This document shows, one piece after another, positions 15,023 through 22,707 of a stretch of DNA of 64,000 nucleotides (positions are counted from its first letter, which is position 1; every line of letters begins with the position of its first letter). Source of the DNA: Elusimicrobiota bacterium (GTDB lineage Bacteria; Elusimicrobiota; Elusimicrobia; UBA1565; UBA9628); NCBI GenBank assembly GCA_003452935.1, contig DMMY01000012.1, positions 181,931 through 245,930 of the forward strand, written 5' to 3'. A program made the translations under genes and the position numbers. The notes under the pieces are model-generated. The model saw only the letters and a list, made by a program, of their open reading frames with translations, had not been told where the DNA came from and made no database searches.

Positions 15023-17986
15023 GTGAACTTTCCGGCATTTGCCGCGGTCGCCGCCCTGTTGGCGCTGTGGGGCGCGGCCCCTGTTTGGTGCCAGTTCGGG
15101 CAAAACCAGGTCATCATCGACGACTTCCAATGGAAGGTCCGCTCCACGGAGCACTTCGACATCCATTATTACGACGGTTCGGCTCCGCGCGCGGCCCAGG
15201 CCGCCGAGATACTCGAGACCGCGTTCTCCAACCTGGTTCGCGACCTGGAGATTCCGATCGAGGCCCCGCCCTGGGCTTCCCGGCCCCTGCGGCGCGGCAT
15301 GAAGTGGCAGCGGCGGCCTTTTTTCCTTTACGCCAGCCCCAACGACTTCCAGCAATCCAACATCTCCGCGGCGGGCGACGGGACCGGAGGCATAACCGAG
15401 CCGTTCAAGAACCGCTTCATGGTCTACAACGACGGGACGGATAGATGGCTCGAGGAGGTCGCCACCCACGAGTTCGTCCATATCATGCAGTTCCATGTCC
15501 TGATCACCGGCTTCTGGAGGACCGGAGCCATCCTCAAGACCGTCATCTACCCCCTGTGGATGATCGAGGGCATGGCCGGATTCTTCACTTACGGAATCGA
15601 ATCCGCTCTCGAGGAGATCACGATCCGCGACGCGGCCACGTCCGGAGGGCTCATCCCGCTGGTGCATCTGGAGCACTTCGGGCATCTCAAGCCGCACCAG
15701 ATCACCTTGGCGTATAAGCAGGGGGCCGCGGCCTTGGACTTCCTGGCCGAGCAGTTCGGCCGGCGCAAGGTGGCGCGCATGCTCAAGCTTTTCGAGACCC
15801 GGTTCGAGACCGGCTCCGTGCTCATGGACCTCGTCGGGCTCGACGCCTTCGAGTTCGACCGCAAGTACCGGGAGTACGTGGAGACCAAGTACCGCCGGGA
15901 GGCGCGGGTCAACAGGCTGCGCGAGCCCGGCGATTACGGGGCCGCGCTGACCCGCGTCTGCGAAGGCATCCCCCAGTTCAACGCGGTTCCCGTGTTCTCT
16001 CCCGACGGCAGGACCATGTATTTCATATCCACGCGCTCGGGGCATCCGCCGGTGGTCATGGCCATGGACTTGTCCAGCCGCCGCGTCCGCCGGCTTTGGA
16101 GCCTGGAGAGCACCGCCATCGAGAATCTCCCCATGGGGAACTTCGCCAATCTCTCGCGCGTCATGTCCCTGTCGCGCGACGGCTCGCGGCTCGTCTTTGC
16201 CGCGACCCGCAACCACCGCGACGGCCTGTATTTTTATGACCTCCGCGCCGGACGTCTGGAGAGGCGGGATATGCCGGGGTTCATGACGGTTGCCGAGCCC
16301 GGCTTCTCTCCCGACGGGCGGCAGGTCGTTTTTTCGGGCATGAGGGACTCGGTGACCGACATCTATCTCTACGATCTCGCCAGCCGCAAGGTCACCCAGC
16401 TCACGGACGATCCGGAAGACGACGAGATGCCGGTCTTTACGCCCGACGGGGAGAATGTCGTCTACGCCGGCGAGACCCGCGGCCGCTTGGACCAGCGCGC
16501 GGGCGCGGCCACGCGGCCCGCCTTCGGGCGTCCGGCGGCGGCTCTTTCGCCGCAGCGCTACGGCCGCAGGCTCTACCGTCTGGGCCTCAAGGACCGATCG
16601 GTCGCGCGGCTGGAGGATGTCGGCGGAGAGTCCCGCGACCCCGTGCTCTCGGCGGACGGCAAGAGAGTCCTTTTCGTCCGGGCGGACGACGCCGGCAGCG
16701 AGATATGCGAACTCGACCTGGAGTCCCGCCGCGTGACGCGCTTGACCCGGTCCATCGGCGGCAGCTTCACGCCGGCTTATGCTCCCAACGGCGAGATCGC
16801 CTTCGCCTCGCTGCGGGGCGGAAGCGTGCATGTCTACCGGGGTCCGCGCGCCGGCTTCGAGAACGAGGAACTAGCCTCCCAGCCGCGGGAGCTGAGCCCG
16901 GAGGAGAAGTTCCTGCTGCCGGGCATGGGCAGCGTCGGGGTCTCGAGCTCCACCGTGGCGCTCTCGCCGGAAAGGCCCTATCGCTTCACGGCCTCGACGG
17001 ATCTCTTCCTGCCGGCTTTCTTCTATTCCTCTCCCGGGGGCTTGTTCTGGACCAGCTACTGGCAAGGCTCGGATCTTCTGGGCAATCATCAGGCCTCGGT
17101 GCTGGCCGCGCTTCATTCCGGCAAGAGTTATGACTACTCCGTCAACTACAATTATCTGCGCCGGCGGCCGCGGCTTTCTTTGGGGCTTTACGGATGGGGG
17201 CGCCAGGAGCTCATCGACAGCGACCTGGACCTCAAGTTCACCGACAAGGTCCATGGACAATTCGCCGCGGTCAGCTATCCTTTGGACCGCCACCATCGCC
17301 TGGAGGCGGGGGTCTCCTCCATCTCCGAGATCCTGCGCTACGAGGATTCCCAATACGACGTCGGCAATTATGCCCGCATCGGATCCTTGGCCCTGGTGCG
17401 CGACGCCGTGAGGGGCCGCTATCTTGTGGCCACCGGAGGCAACCGGGCGCGTGTGGATATTTCCCAGGCCGTCGACGCTTTCGGCGGCAATCGCCGCTAC
17501 CATCTGGCGAGCGTGGAGGGACACCAGTTCGTTCCGACCGGAGGACAGAGCGCCCTGGCCTTTCGCGCCGCGGCCCATGAAGCGCTGGGGCGCGATCATC
17601 CGGACCTTATACTGGGCGGCTTGGGAGGGGTGCGCGGGTTCGCGCGCTCCACCACGGAGAATGCCGGCAACCGCCTGGCCGTGGTCAACGCGGAGTGGCG
17701 CTTTCCGGTGCTGCCCGACCTCAACTATTACATGTGGTATATTTTCCCGGATTTTTATTTCAAGGCTCTCTACGGCAGCGTTTTCGCGGATACGGGCTAC
17801 GCCTGGAACTCCCAGGCTCGGCTCAACAGCTCCCGTTGGAGCGACGTGCGCACCTCCGCGGGGTTGGGCTTGAGGCTTTACACCTTCATATTGCAGGATT
17901 TTCCTCTCGTGATTTCCATGGATTATGCCCGGCGCACCACTCAGAATGGCGGCATCTTTTACGTCTATCTCGGGCAACTCTTCTAA
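15023..17986 (+). CDS. Peptidase MA-like / TolB-propeller / Omp85-like barrel fusion
   Basis: 987 residues from GTG 15023, chosen because it begins a signal peptide (VNFPAFAAVAALLALWGAAPVWCQ). Three parts follow. (1) A gluzincin metallopeptidase: HEFVH at 149-153 with third zinc ligand Glu182 in WMIEGMAGFF. (2) A six-bladed TolB/PD40-type propeller at about 320-640, with repeated FSPDGRxxxF units. (3) A C-terminal region of β-strands ending in an Omp85-like segment (LGGLGGVRGFARSTTENAG ... YLGQLF) with a terminal Phe. The protein would be an outer-membrane barrel carrying a periplasmic or surface protease. The whole three-part arrangement is unusual; each part is recognised from motifs only. 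Confidence 0.8.
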   Translation: MNFPAFAAVAALLALWGAAPVWCQFGQNQVIIDDFQWKVRSTEHFDIHYYDGSAPRAAQAAEILETAFSNLVRDLEIPIEAPPWASRPLRRGMKWQRRPFFLYASPNDFQQSNISAAGDGTGGITEPFKNRFMVYNDGTDRWLEEVATHEFVHIMQFHVLITGFWRTGAILKTVIYPLWMIEGMAGFFTYGIESALEEITIRDAATSGGLIPLVHLEHFGHLKPHQITLAYKQGAAALDFLAEQFGRRKVARMLKLFETRFETGSVLMDLVGLDAFEFDRKYREYVETKYRREARVNRLREPGDYGAALTRVCEGIPQFNAVPVFSPDGRTMYFISTRSGHPPVVMAMDLSSRRVRRLWSLESTAIENLPMGNFANLSRVMSLSRDGSRLVFAATRNHRDGLYFYDLRAGRLERRDMPGFMTVAEPGFSPDGRQVVFSGMRDSVTDIYLYDLASRKVTQLTDDPEDDEMPVFTPDGENVVYAGETRGRLDQRAGAATRPAFGRPAAALSPQRYGRRLYRLGLKDRSVARLEDVGGESRDPVLSADGKRVLFVRADDAGSEICELDLESRRVTRLTRSIGGSFTPAYAPNGEIAFASLRGGSVHVYRGPRAGFENEELASQPRELSPEEKFLLPGMGSVGVSSSTVALSPERPYRFTASTDLFLPAFFYSSPGGLFWTSYWQGSDLLGNHQASVLAALHSGKSYDYSVNYNYLRRRPRLSLGLYGWGRQELIDSDLDLKFTDKVHGQFAAVSYPLDRHHRLEAGVSSISEILRYEDSQYDVGNYARIGSLALVRDAVRGRYLVATGGNRARVDISQAVDAFGGNRRYHLASVEGHQFVPTGGQSALAFRAAAHEALGRDHPDLILGGLGGVRGFARSTTENAGNRLAVVNAEWRFPVLPDLNYYMWYIFPDFYFKALYGSVFADTGYAWNSQARLNSSRWSDVRTSAGLGLRLYTFILQDFPLVISMDYARRTTQNGGIFYVYLGQLF

Positions 17987-17987
17987 A

Positions 17988-19226
17988 ATGGCGCAACGGG
18001 GCCGACGTGTCGGATGGCGCGTCGAGGGAGTCGCCGCGGGCGCCCTGGCCCGCCGGTTCGGCACCCCGCTCTACGTCTATTCCCGGGCTTCGGTATTGGC
18101 GCGGCTGCGCAGGCTGCGCGCCGCTTTCCGCCGCCCCGGGACCTTGATCTGCTACGCGCTCAAGGCGAACCCCAATCGGGCCTTGGGCCGCGTCCTGGCC
18201 CGGGCCGGAACCGGCGCCGAGGTGGTCTCGGGCGGCGAGCTTGAGCGCGCCCTGGCCGCGGGCTTTGCGCCGGGAAGGATAGTGTTTACGGGCGTGGGCA
18301 AGTCCGGAGCGGAAATGGCCTCGGGATTGCGGCACGGCATACTGGCTTTCAACGTCGAGTCGGCCGAGGAACTTGCGGCCCTGGAGAGGTCGGCCGAGCG
18401 TTTGGGACGGCCGGCGCGCTTTACGGTGCGTCTTAATCCCGACGTGGACGCCCGCACCCATCCCCACGTCACCACGGGCCGCGCCGAGAATAAGTTCGGC
18501 GTGGATGAGAGCCTGGCTTGGGACATGATCCGGCGCTCGCGGCGCAGCCGCTGGCTGGACTTCAAGGGCCTGCATTGCCACATCGGCTCTCAGATTTGCG
18601 AGCTCGGGCCTTTTCGCGAGGCCGCGGCGGCCGTGGCGCGCGTCGTGCGCCGCCTCGAGGGAGAGGGCATCGCCGTGGCCCTGCTCGACATGGGAGGCGG
18701 CTTCGGGGTCGCATACGAGGCCGAGAGGGAGCTTGACCCCGCGCGCATGGCGAGGGTCTTTAGCCAAGCCTTCTCCCGCTGGCCGCGGGCGCGGCTGATT
18801 ATCGAGCCCGGCCGGTATTTGACGGCCGACGCGGGCTCGCTGCTCGCTTCCGTGCTTTATCGCAAGGAAACGCCGCGGCGGCGGTTTGTCGTGGTGGACG
18901 CGGCCATGAACGATTTGGCCAGGCCCGCCCTCTATGACGCTTTTCATCCCGTGATCGCGGTCCGGCCCCGGCCCGGACCGCGGCAAAAGGTCGACGTGGT
19001 CGGGCCGGTTTGCGAATCCGGGGATTATCTGGCCCGCCAGAGGCTCCTGCCGCCCGTCGAGCCCGGCGACGTGCTCGCGGTGCTTAAGGCCGGCGCCTAC
19101 GGCTTTGCCATGAGCTCCCAGTACAACTCCCGGCCGCGGGCCGCCGAGGTTCTCGTGTCGGGCCGCCGGGTCCGCTTGGTGCGCCGCAGGGAGACGGTGG
19201 AAGACATCGTGCGGCTCGAATCCTGA
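17988..19226 (+). CDS. lysA: Diaminopimelate decarboxylase
   Basis: Last step of lysine synthesis: meso-diaminopimelate to lysine and CO2, PLP-dependent. 412 residues from ATG 17988, one base after the upstream stop. PLP Lys in ICYALKANPN, phosphate-site and substrate motifs HCHIGSQI, MGGGFGV and EPGRYLTADAG, and the catalytic Cys of GPVCESGDYL contributed across the dimer. All are intact. Presence implies diaminopimelate-type peptidoglycan. Confidence 0.95.
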   Translation: MAQRGRRVGWRVEGVAAGALARRFGTPLYVYSRASVLARLRRLRAAFRRPGTLICYALKANPNRALGRVLARAGTGAEVVSGGELERALAAGFAPGRIVFTGVGKSGAEMASGLRHGILAFNVESAEELAALERSAERLGRPARFTVRLNPDVDARTHPHVTTGRAENKFGVDESLAWDMIRRSRRSRWLDFKGLHCHIGSQICELGPFREAAAAVARVVRRLEGEGIAVALLDMGGGFGVAYEAERELDPARMARVFSQAFSRWPRARLIIEPGRYLTADAGSLLASVLYRKETPRRRFVVVDAAMNDLARPALYDAFHPVIAVRPRPGPRQKVDVVGPVCESGDYLARQRLLPPVEPGDVLAVLKAGAYGFAMSSQYNSRPRAAEVLVSGRRVRLVRRRETVEDIVRLES

Positions 19227-19230
19227 GGCC

Positions 19231-20046
19231 ATGGATATGTCCCGGCCGGTCGATCCCGGGCTCTACACCAAGGAATATTTCCTCGAGGACGTAGGAGGGT
19301 CGGAGTTTTATCGCCTTTACGGGCCGCGCCTGGTCAAGCCGGTCCTGGCGTATGCCCTCAAGAAGGCGCGCCTTGAGCCCGGGATGACCGCCTTGGATAT
19401 CGGCTGCGGCAGGGGAGAGCTGCTGTTTCAATTGGAGCAAAGGGGGATTTCCAGCGTGGGCGTGGACATCGCCTTGCCGGCCCTGGAATTGGCGAGAAAG
19501 ACCACGAAAGCCCCGCTGGCTCTTTGCGACGCGAAGAGACTGCCTTTCCGGGAGCATAGCTTCGATAGGATATTCTTCCTGGGCGTCCTGGATCATCTGC
19601 ATGATTGGGAGTTGGAAGCCTGCTTCGCCGAGTTCCGGCGGACCTTGAAGCCGGGAGGTTTGGTGCTGGCCAATACGTGCGCCAACACGCAGTATTATAA
19701 GAACCTGACCTATGGCCTCAGAAAGAGCATGTCGCGGCTGTTCGGGTTGAGGGGGCCGAGGCCGATTCGCAGCAGCCACGACGAGAACGTGCACGTCAAC
19801 GAGCATTCTCAGGCGCACTTGGAGAGGTTCTTCGCCGGCATCGGGTGGGGGGGAGAAATAGAGCCTAGACCCAACGAGAAGCTTCTCGTGCGGGAGCTCT
19901 ATGGAGATTCATTGCCCCTGGATTTCCCTCTAAGGCCGCCCGCGCCCTGGAAGCGGCTGTGGGGGGAAGTTTTTTTTCGCGGACCATGGAAGAGGTTCTT
20001 GGCCCGCGAATTTTTCTGCGTCGTGCGCCCGTTGCCTGGAAAATGA
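19231..20046 (+). CDS. SAM-dependent methyltransferase (class I)
   Basis: 271 residues. Motif I is LDIGCGRGELL (about 53-63), followed by the acidic end of strand β2 (VGVDIALPALELA) and motif IV-like FDRIFFLGVLDHLHD. The fold is the Methyltransf_11/UbiE type. The acceptor cannot be told; the C-terminal half (SHDENVHVNEHSQAHLERFF) resembles small-molecule or sugar/lipid methyltransferases. It follows lysA by four bases with only a weak ribosome site. Confidence 0.8.
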   Translation: MDMSRPVDPGLYTKEYFLEDVGGSEFYRLYGPRLVKPVLAYALKKARLEPGMTALDIGCGRGELLFQLEQRGISSVGVDIALPALELARKTTKAPLALCDAKRLPFREHSFDRIFFLGVLDHLHDWELEACFAEFRRTLKPGGLVLANTCANTQYYKNLTYGLRKSMSRLFGLRGPRPIRSSHDENVHVNEHSQAHLERFFAGIGWGGEIEPRPNEKLLVRELYGDSLPLDFPLRPPAPWKRLWGEVFFRGPWKRFLAREFFCVVRPLPGK

Positions 20047-20067
20047 GTTAATATATCTCTCATTGTC

Positions 20068-20400
20068 ATGGCCAAAAAGAACAGATCGCAGAAACGCCAA
20101 TCATTCGAGGCGGGGAATGCCTCCGCTGCCGTCGAGGGCATAACTCCGCTGGGAAAAAAGGTCATAAGCGCCGGCGTGGCGATCATCGTTCTTGGATTTA
20201 TCGTTCTGTCCCGGGCTGACGCCATGGGCAGAAACTGGGCGGCCGATTTATCCCCTTTTTTGATCTTGGGGGGTTATGCCGTTGTCGCGATAGGCATCTT
20301 TGTTCCTGAAAAGTTGCCGACATTTTCGCAATCCTTGCCCCCTCCTTCCGGGCTTGCGGCCGGGCCTGACGGTGTTTCCGGCCCTGAAAAAACCATCTAA
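20068..20400 (+). CDS. Small two-helix membrane protein
   Basis: 110 residues. A basic N-terminus (MAKKNRSQKRQ) is followed by two hydrophobic segments, VISAGVAIIVLGFIVLS (about 32-48) and LSPFLILGGYAVVAIGIFVP (about 60-79), and a Pro-rich tail. The pattern recalls small DUF3098-type proteins, but I cannot assign a family. It is last in the long plus-strand run, and its stop codon lies inside a terminator-like inverted repeat. Confidence 0.6.
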   Translation: MAKKNRSQKRQSFEAGNASAAVEGITPLGKKVISAGVAIIVLGFIVLSRADAMGRNWAADLSPFLILGGYAVVAIGIFVPEKLPTFSQSLPPPSGLAAGPDGVSGPEKTI

Positions 20401-20420
20401 GCCTTTTTTGGTTTTTTCAG
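20384..20420 (+). terminator. Inverted repeat at the end of the ftsQ-to-20400 run
   Basis: CTGAAAAAACC (20384-20394) pairs exactly with GGTTTTTTCAG (20410-20420), an 11-bp stem with a 15-base loop that includes CCTTTTTT. The stem is A/T-rich, so it is not a textbook intrinsic terminator, but its place at the last stop codon fits that role. Confidence 0.45.
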
Positions 20421-20469
20421 CAGCTCCTTCCTGTTGGTTTTTTCCCAGGCAGTCCTGACTTCCAGGTCT

Positions 20470-20880
20470 TTCATGGTTTTTTCAGCGTTCCCCTTTTTTT
20501 GACTGGTTGGATGCCTTCTGCTTTCTTGGTGTTTTTAAAGCCGCTGATTTTTCGGCCTTTCGTTTGTGTTTTTAGGTGATTTGGCCGGGTTCGGCTTGCT
20601 GGGTTTTTTGAAAGTCGCCGACTTTTCGGCTGATTTTTCGGCAGCCGGCCCTTGGGCAAGCTTTTTTGGGGATCCGGCGCTTCATGGTCTTTTTCGCATC
20701 CGGAAGCCTGCCCGCGGTTTCTTGAAAGTTTGCCAACTTTTCGGCTATTTTCAGGTGTCCTGACCCCTGGGACTTGGTCGCGGGGAACCTCCCTTTCATG
20801 GTCTTTTCGACGCCCTGAAATACGCCATGAAGTTGCCAAGAATCCGCCGACTTTTCGGATAATTTTCAGCCTCCATTTTT
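20470..20880. repeat. Imperfect ~114-bp tandem repeats
   Basis: The phrase ACTTTTCGG recurs at 20621, 20736 and 20850 (spacings 115 and 114). TTCATGGTCTTTT recurs at 20681 and 20795 (114), with a related copy at 20470. TTGAAAGT-GCC-ACTTTTCGGCT is found at 20609 and 20722. The period is a multiple of three and the minus strand is open from 20923 to 20471 with a matching ~38-residue repeat rich in Lys/Arg (RKVG..., KDHE...). The plus strand is also mostly T-rich. I cannot tell whether this was a coding repeat or a non-coding array. No spacer variability of CRISPR type is seen. Confidence 0.65.
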
Positions 20881-20929
20881 TGTCGATCCCGGGTTCTGGA
20901 ATTTTTGGCAAGATATCCGCCATTTTTTA

Positions 20930-21426
20930 GACTGCTAATTTAGGATATCTCACAAAGTGTCTTGGATTTAATCGAAAAGAGCTTATTTTTACTGTAAAAA
21001 TGCAAAAAATACGATGATGGTTCTCGATCTGAATCTGCAACTGTCCAGCTAATGAATGCAACATAATATATCTTATCGTAAGTAATAGATTTTACATAAA
21101 AATGGTTCCGATGGCAATTTCCCCCGGCAGACCTCGGCAGGCCCAACTTGCTTGGCTATGAAAATTTCAGGGATATGCGCTTTCGTCGGATGGCGAACGC
21201 GATTTTGCATTTGCAAACGCTAAGTCGCGAGGCTGTTTTGGAGCCGCGGCGGGCTCAAGAAGATGGTTCGTTTGCAGGGTTCTAATGATCAGATCGGGTC
21301 CTTGAATAAAATTGCGCTGTTTTATTGCGCGTATTTTTACCGCCAGCGCTGGCGGTAAATTGCTAAAAAATGTTTATAAAATATGCACTTTTATTTATGC
21401 AAGTCGACGTCTGATTTGCGCGATTG
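20930..21426. other. AT-rich intergenic stretch with several dyads
   Basis: About 500 bases without a credible gene and visibly richer in A/T than everything around it. It holds ATTTTTAC-T-GTAAAAAT (20985-21001), ATTTTACATAAAAAT (21089-21103), TTTGCATTTGCAAA near 21205, a double ATTGCGC near 21311-21330, and the 24-bp palindrome at 21336. Short open frames here show no protein-like composition. It looks like foreign or relict DNA, or a regulatory/replication-type region. Confidence 0.5.
21336..21359. repeat. Perfect 24-bp palindrome
   Basis: TTTACCGCCAGC followed directly by its reverse complement, with no loop. It lies 67 bases beyond the stop of the minus-strand gene at 21427. No T-run follows on either strand, so an intrinsic terminator is unlikely. 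A protein-binding dyad is a better guess. Confidence 0.8.
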
Positions 21427-21966
21427 TCAGGAAGGGTATTTGTGCCCGTCTATGGATAGGGCCAATTGTTCGGCCAGTATGAAGGCTTTTAGCCTGCCTG
21501 GGCTGGTCAGCTCGTAGCGCCTGGCGCGTCGTGATCCGGAGGATAGGATCTCGCCTTGCGCCACGGCCTCCTGGAGGGCTCTGTCCATGCGCTGGATGGG
21601 GTAGCCTGACGTCCGGAGCCACTTCGCCAGTTGCGCGGCAGTGGGCTTGGGCTGCTGGAGGAGTTTTTGGGAGGCTGCGAGCAATACCAGACAGGCGTCT
21701 TTTTGCTGCTTTTCTCCTGGTAATTTGGCTCTTAAATGGATGTTGTGGCCCTTTCTTTCCGTGATCGCCTCCCACGGGATTGACGGCTCTTGAACGTCGG
21801 CCTTGGGCTGAGGTCGTGTTTGCTGGGCGCTGTGCCGCTCGATGGGCGCCAGGCTGGATAGGAATTCTTGCCTTTCCGCCCGGATGAATTCCGGGCTGCC
21901 TTCGGCCTCGAATTCGGCGCCGTCCGGAAGTCTTAGGCGCACGCGCTGGCGCTGTTCCGTACTCAC
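21427..21966 (-). CDS. Unknown protein with a winged-helix-like C-terminal half
   Basis: 179 residues from GTG. No family is recognised. Residues about 85-165 (ACLVLLAASQKLLQQPKPTA, then AQLAKWLRTSGYP, ALQEAVAQGEILSSGS, RRARRYELTSPG) have the helix-turn-helix-plus-wing order of small DNA-binding proteins. The N-terminal half is charged and likely flexible. The promoter at 21973-22001 places initiation at or next to the GTG, so the mRNA may be leaderless. Direct repeats TATGTCAA in that promoter could be its own operator. It stands alone in the AT-rich island, so it may be a transferred regulator. Confidence 0.6.
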   Translation of the reverse strand: MSTEQRQRVRLRLPDGAEFEAEGSPEFIRAERQEFLSSLAPIERHSAQQTRPQPKADVQEPSIPWEAITERKGHNIHLRAKLPGEKQQKDACLVLLAASQKLLQQPKPTAAQLAKWLRTSGYPIQRMDRALQEAVAQGEILSSGSRRARRYELTSPGRLKAFILAEQLALSIDGHKYPS

Positions 21967-21972
21967 GGCATA

Positions 21973-22001
21973 ATTATGTCAATTGCGTCGGTATATGTCA
22001 A
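21973..22001 (-). promoter_or_regulatory. Promoter of the 21966 gene with repeated TATGTCAA
   Basis: On the minus strand, TTGACA (22001-21996), 17-base spacer, CATAAT (21978-21973). Only six bases separate the -10 box from the GTG at 21966. The -35 TTGACATA is part of a repeat: TATGTCAA (plus strand) occurs at 21975 and 21994, and TATGTCA again at 22056. The 19-base spacing would put the two copies on nearly the same DNA face, as for a bound dimer. Confidence 0.65.
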
Positions 22002-22408
22002 TCGGCTGTGAATAGGTTGTTATTTGCGGTTTAAAACGGCTATCAGTGGTTATTATATGTCACCAACTGTCGCCTATAAAACTTAAATAAAAAAATAAAG
22101 ACATGATCATGCCAAGCGGATGTGAATATGCTTGTGGATAGTTTTAACCCGTACGGCTGCCGTCGAGGATCCGGCTGCGGGGCGCCGGTCATGCTCTGGG
22201 CTTTTGCCTCGCCCAAGGGTTCTCATTTGGGAGCAGTCGTTCGCGGGGATTGCGCGTTTTTTTAGCGTGCGGGCCGGCAGGGGGGACGGCTCAAAAACGC
22301 CCGATTTTTTGGGTTGCGGGGGTAAAAAGAGGCCCGCCAGTCTCCCCTCGATTCTACCACCCGAACAAGGGCGGCAAGTCGCGGGAAGAGGGGCAAGAAG
22401 AAGTTCCG

Positions 22409-22667
22409 GGAAAGCATTCGGCAGCGACGGCGAAAACTTGAGGACTCGGAGGTTATCACAGATCGTGATAACCTCGTCCCGCTCGCCCCTGGTCAGGCGG
22501 AAGACGAAATCGTCAGGAAACCGCTCCTGGTTGCGCTTGACCGCCTGATTGAGCGCCATGGTAGTCACACCGTAAAGCCCCGCCAGGTCGCGGTCCAGCA
22601 TGACCTTAACCCCGCGAATGATAAAAATCCGCCGCTCAATATGTTCTGCCGGGATCAATGCGCCCAT
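22409..22667 (-). pseudogene. ORF6N-domain protein, broken after ~86 residues
   Basis: The frame starts ATG 22667 with a good ORF6N domain: IRGVKVMLDRDLAGLYGV, then ALNQAVKRNQERFPDDFVF, ending LKFSPSLPNAF. In intact members this continues TEHG/TEQG; here it runs into PELLLAPLP and Pro/Arg-rich sequence without protein character up to a stop at 22107. The remainder of the gene was lost by deletion or frameshift. ORF6N proteins belong to phage antirepressor and mobile-element repertoires. Bases 21967-22408 contain no other gene. Confidence 0.75.
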
Positions 22668-22707
22668 GGCCTACAATGTATACGATCGACCGAGGGAAAA
22701 GTTCCTC

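Noticed and set aside
20470..20880. CRISPR array
   Set aside because: Repeat units are ~114 bp and diverged throughout, with no short identical repeats or unique spacers, and no cas genes are nearby.
20471..20923. Minus-strand frame of 150 codons over the 114-bp repeats as a real gene
   Set aside because: Composition is Lys/Arg/Pro low complexity, no ribosome site was seen, and repeats alone can keep the frame open; kept as repeat DNA rather than a gene.
21336..21359. The 24-bp palindrome as an intrinsic terminator
   Set aside because: No U-run follows the dyad on either strand and there is no loop.
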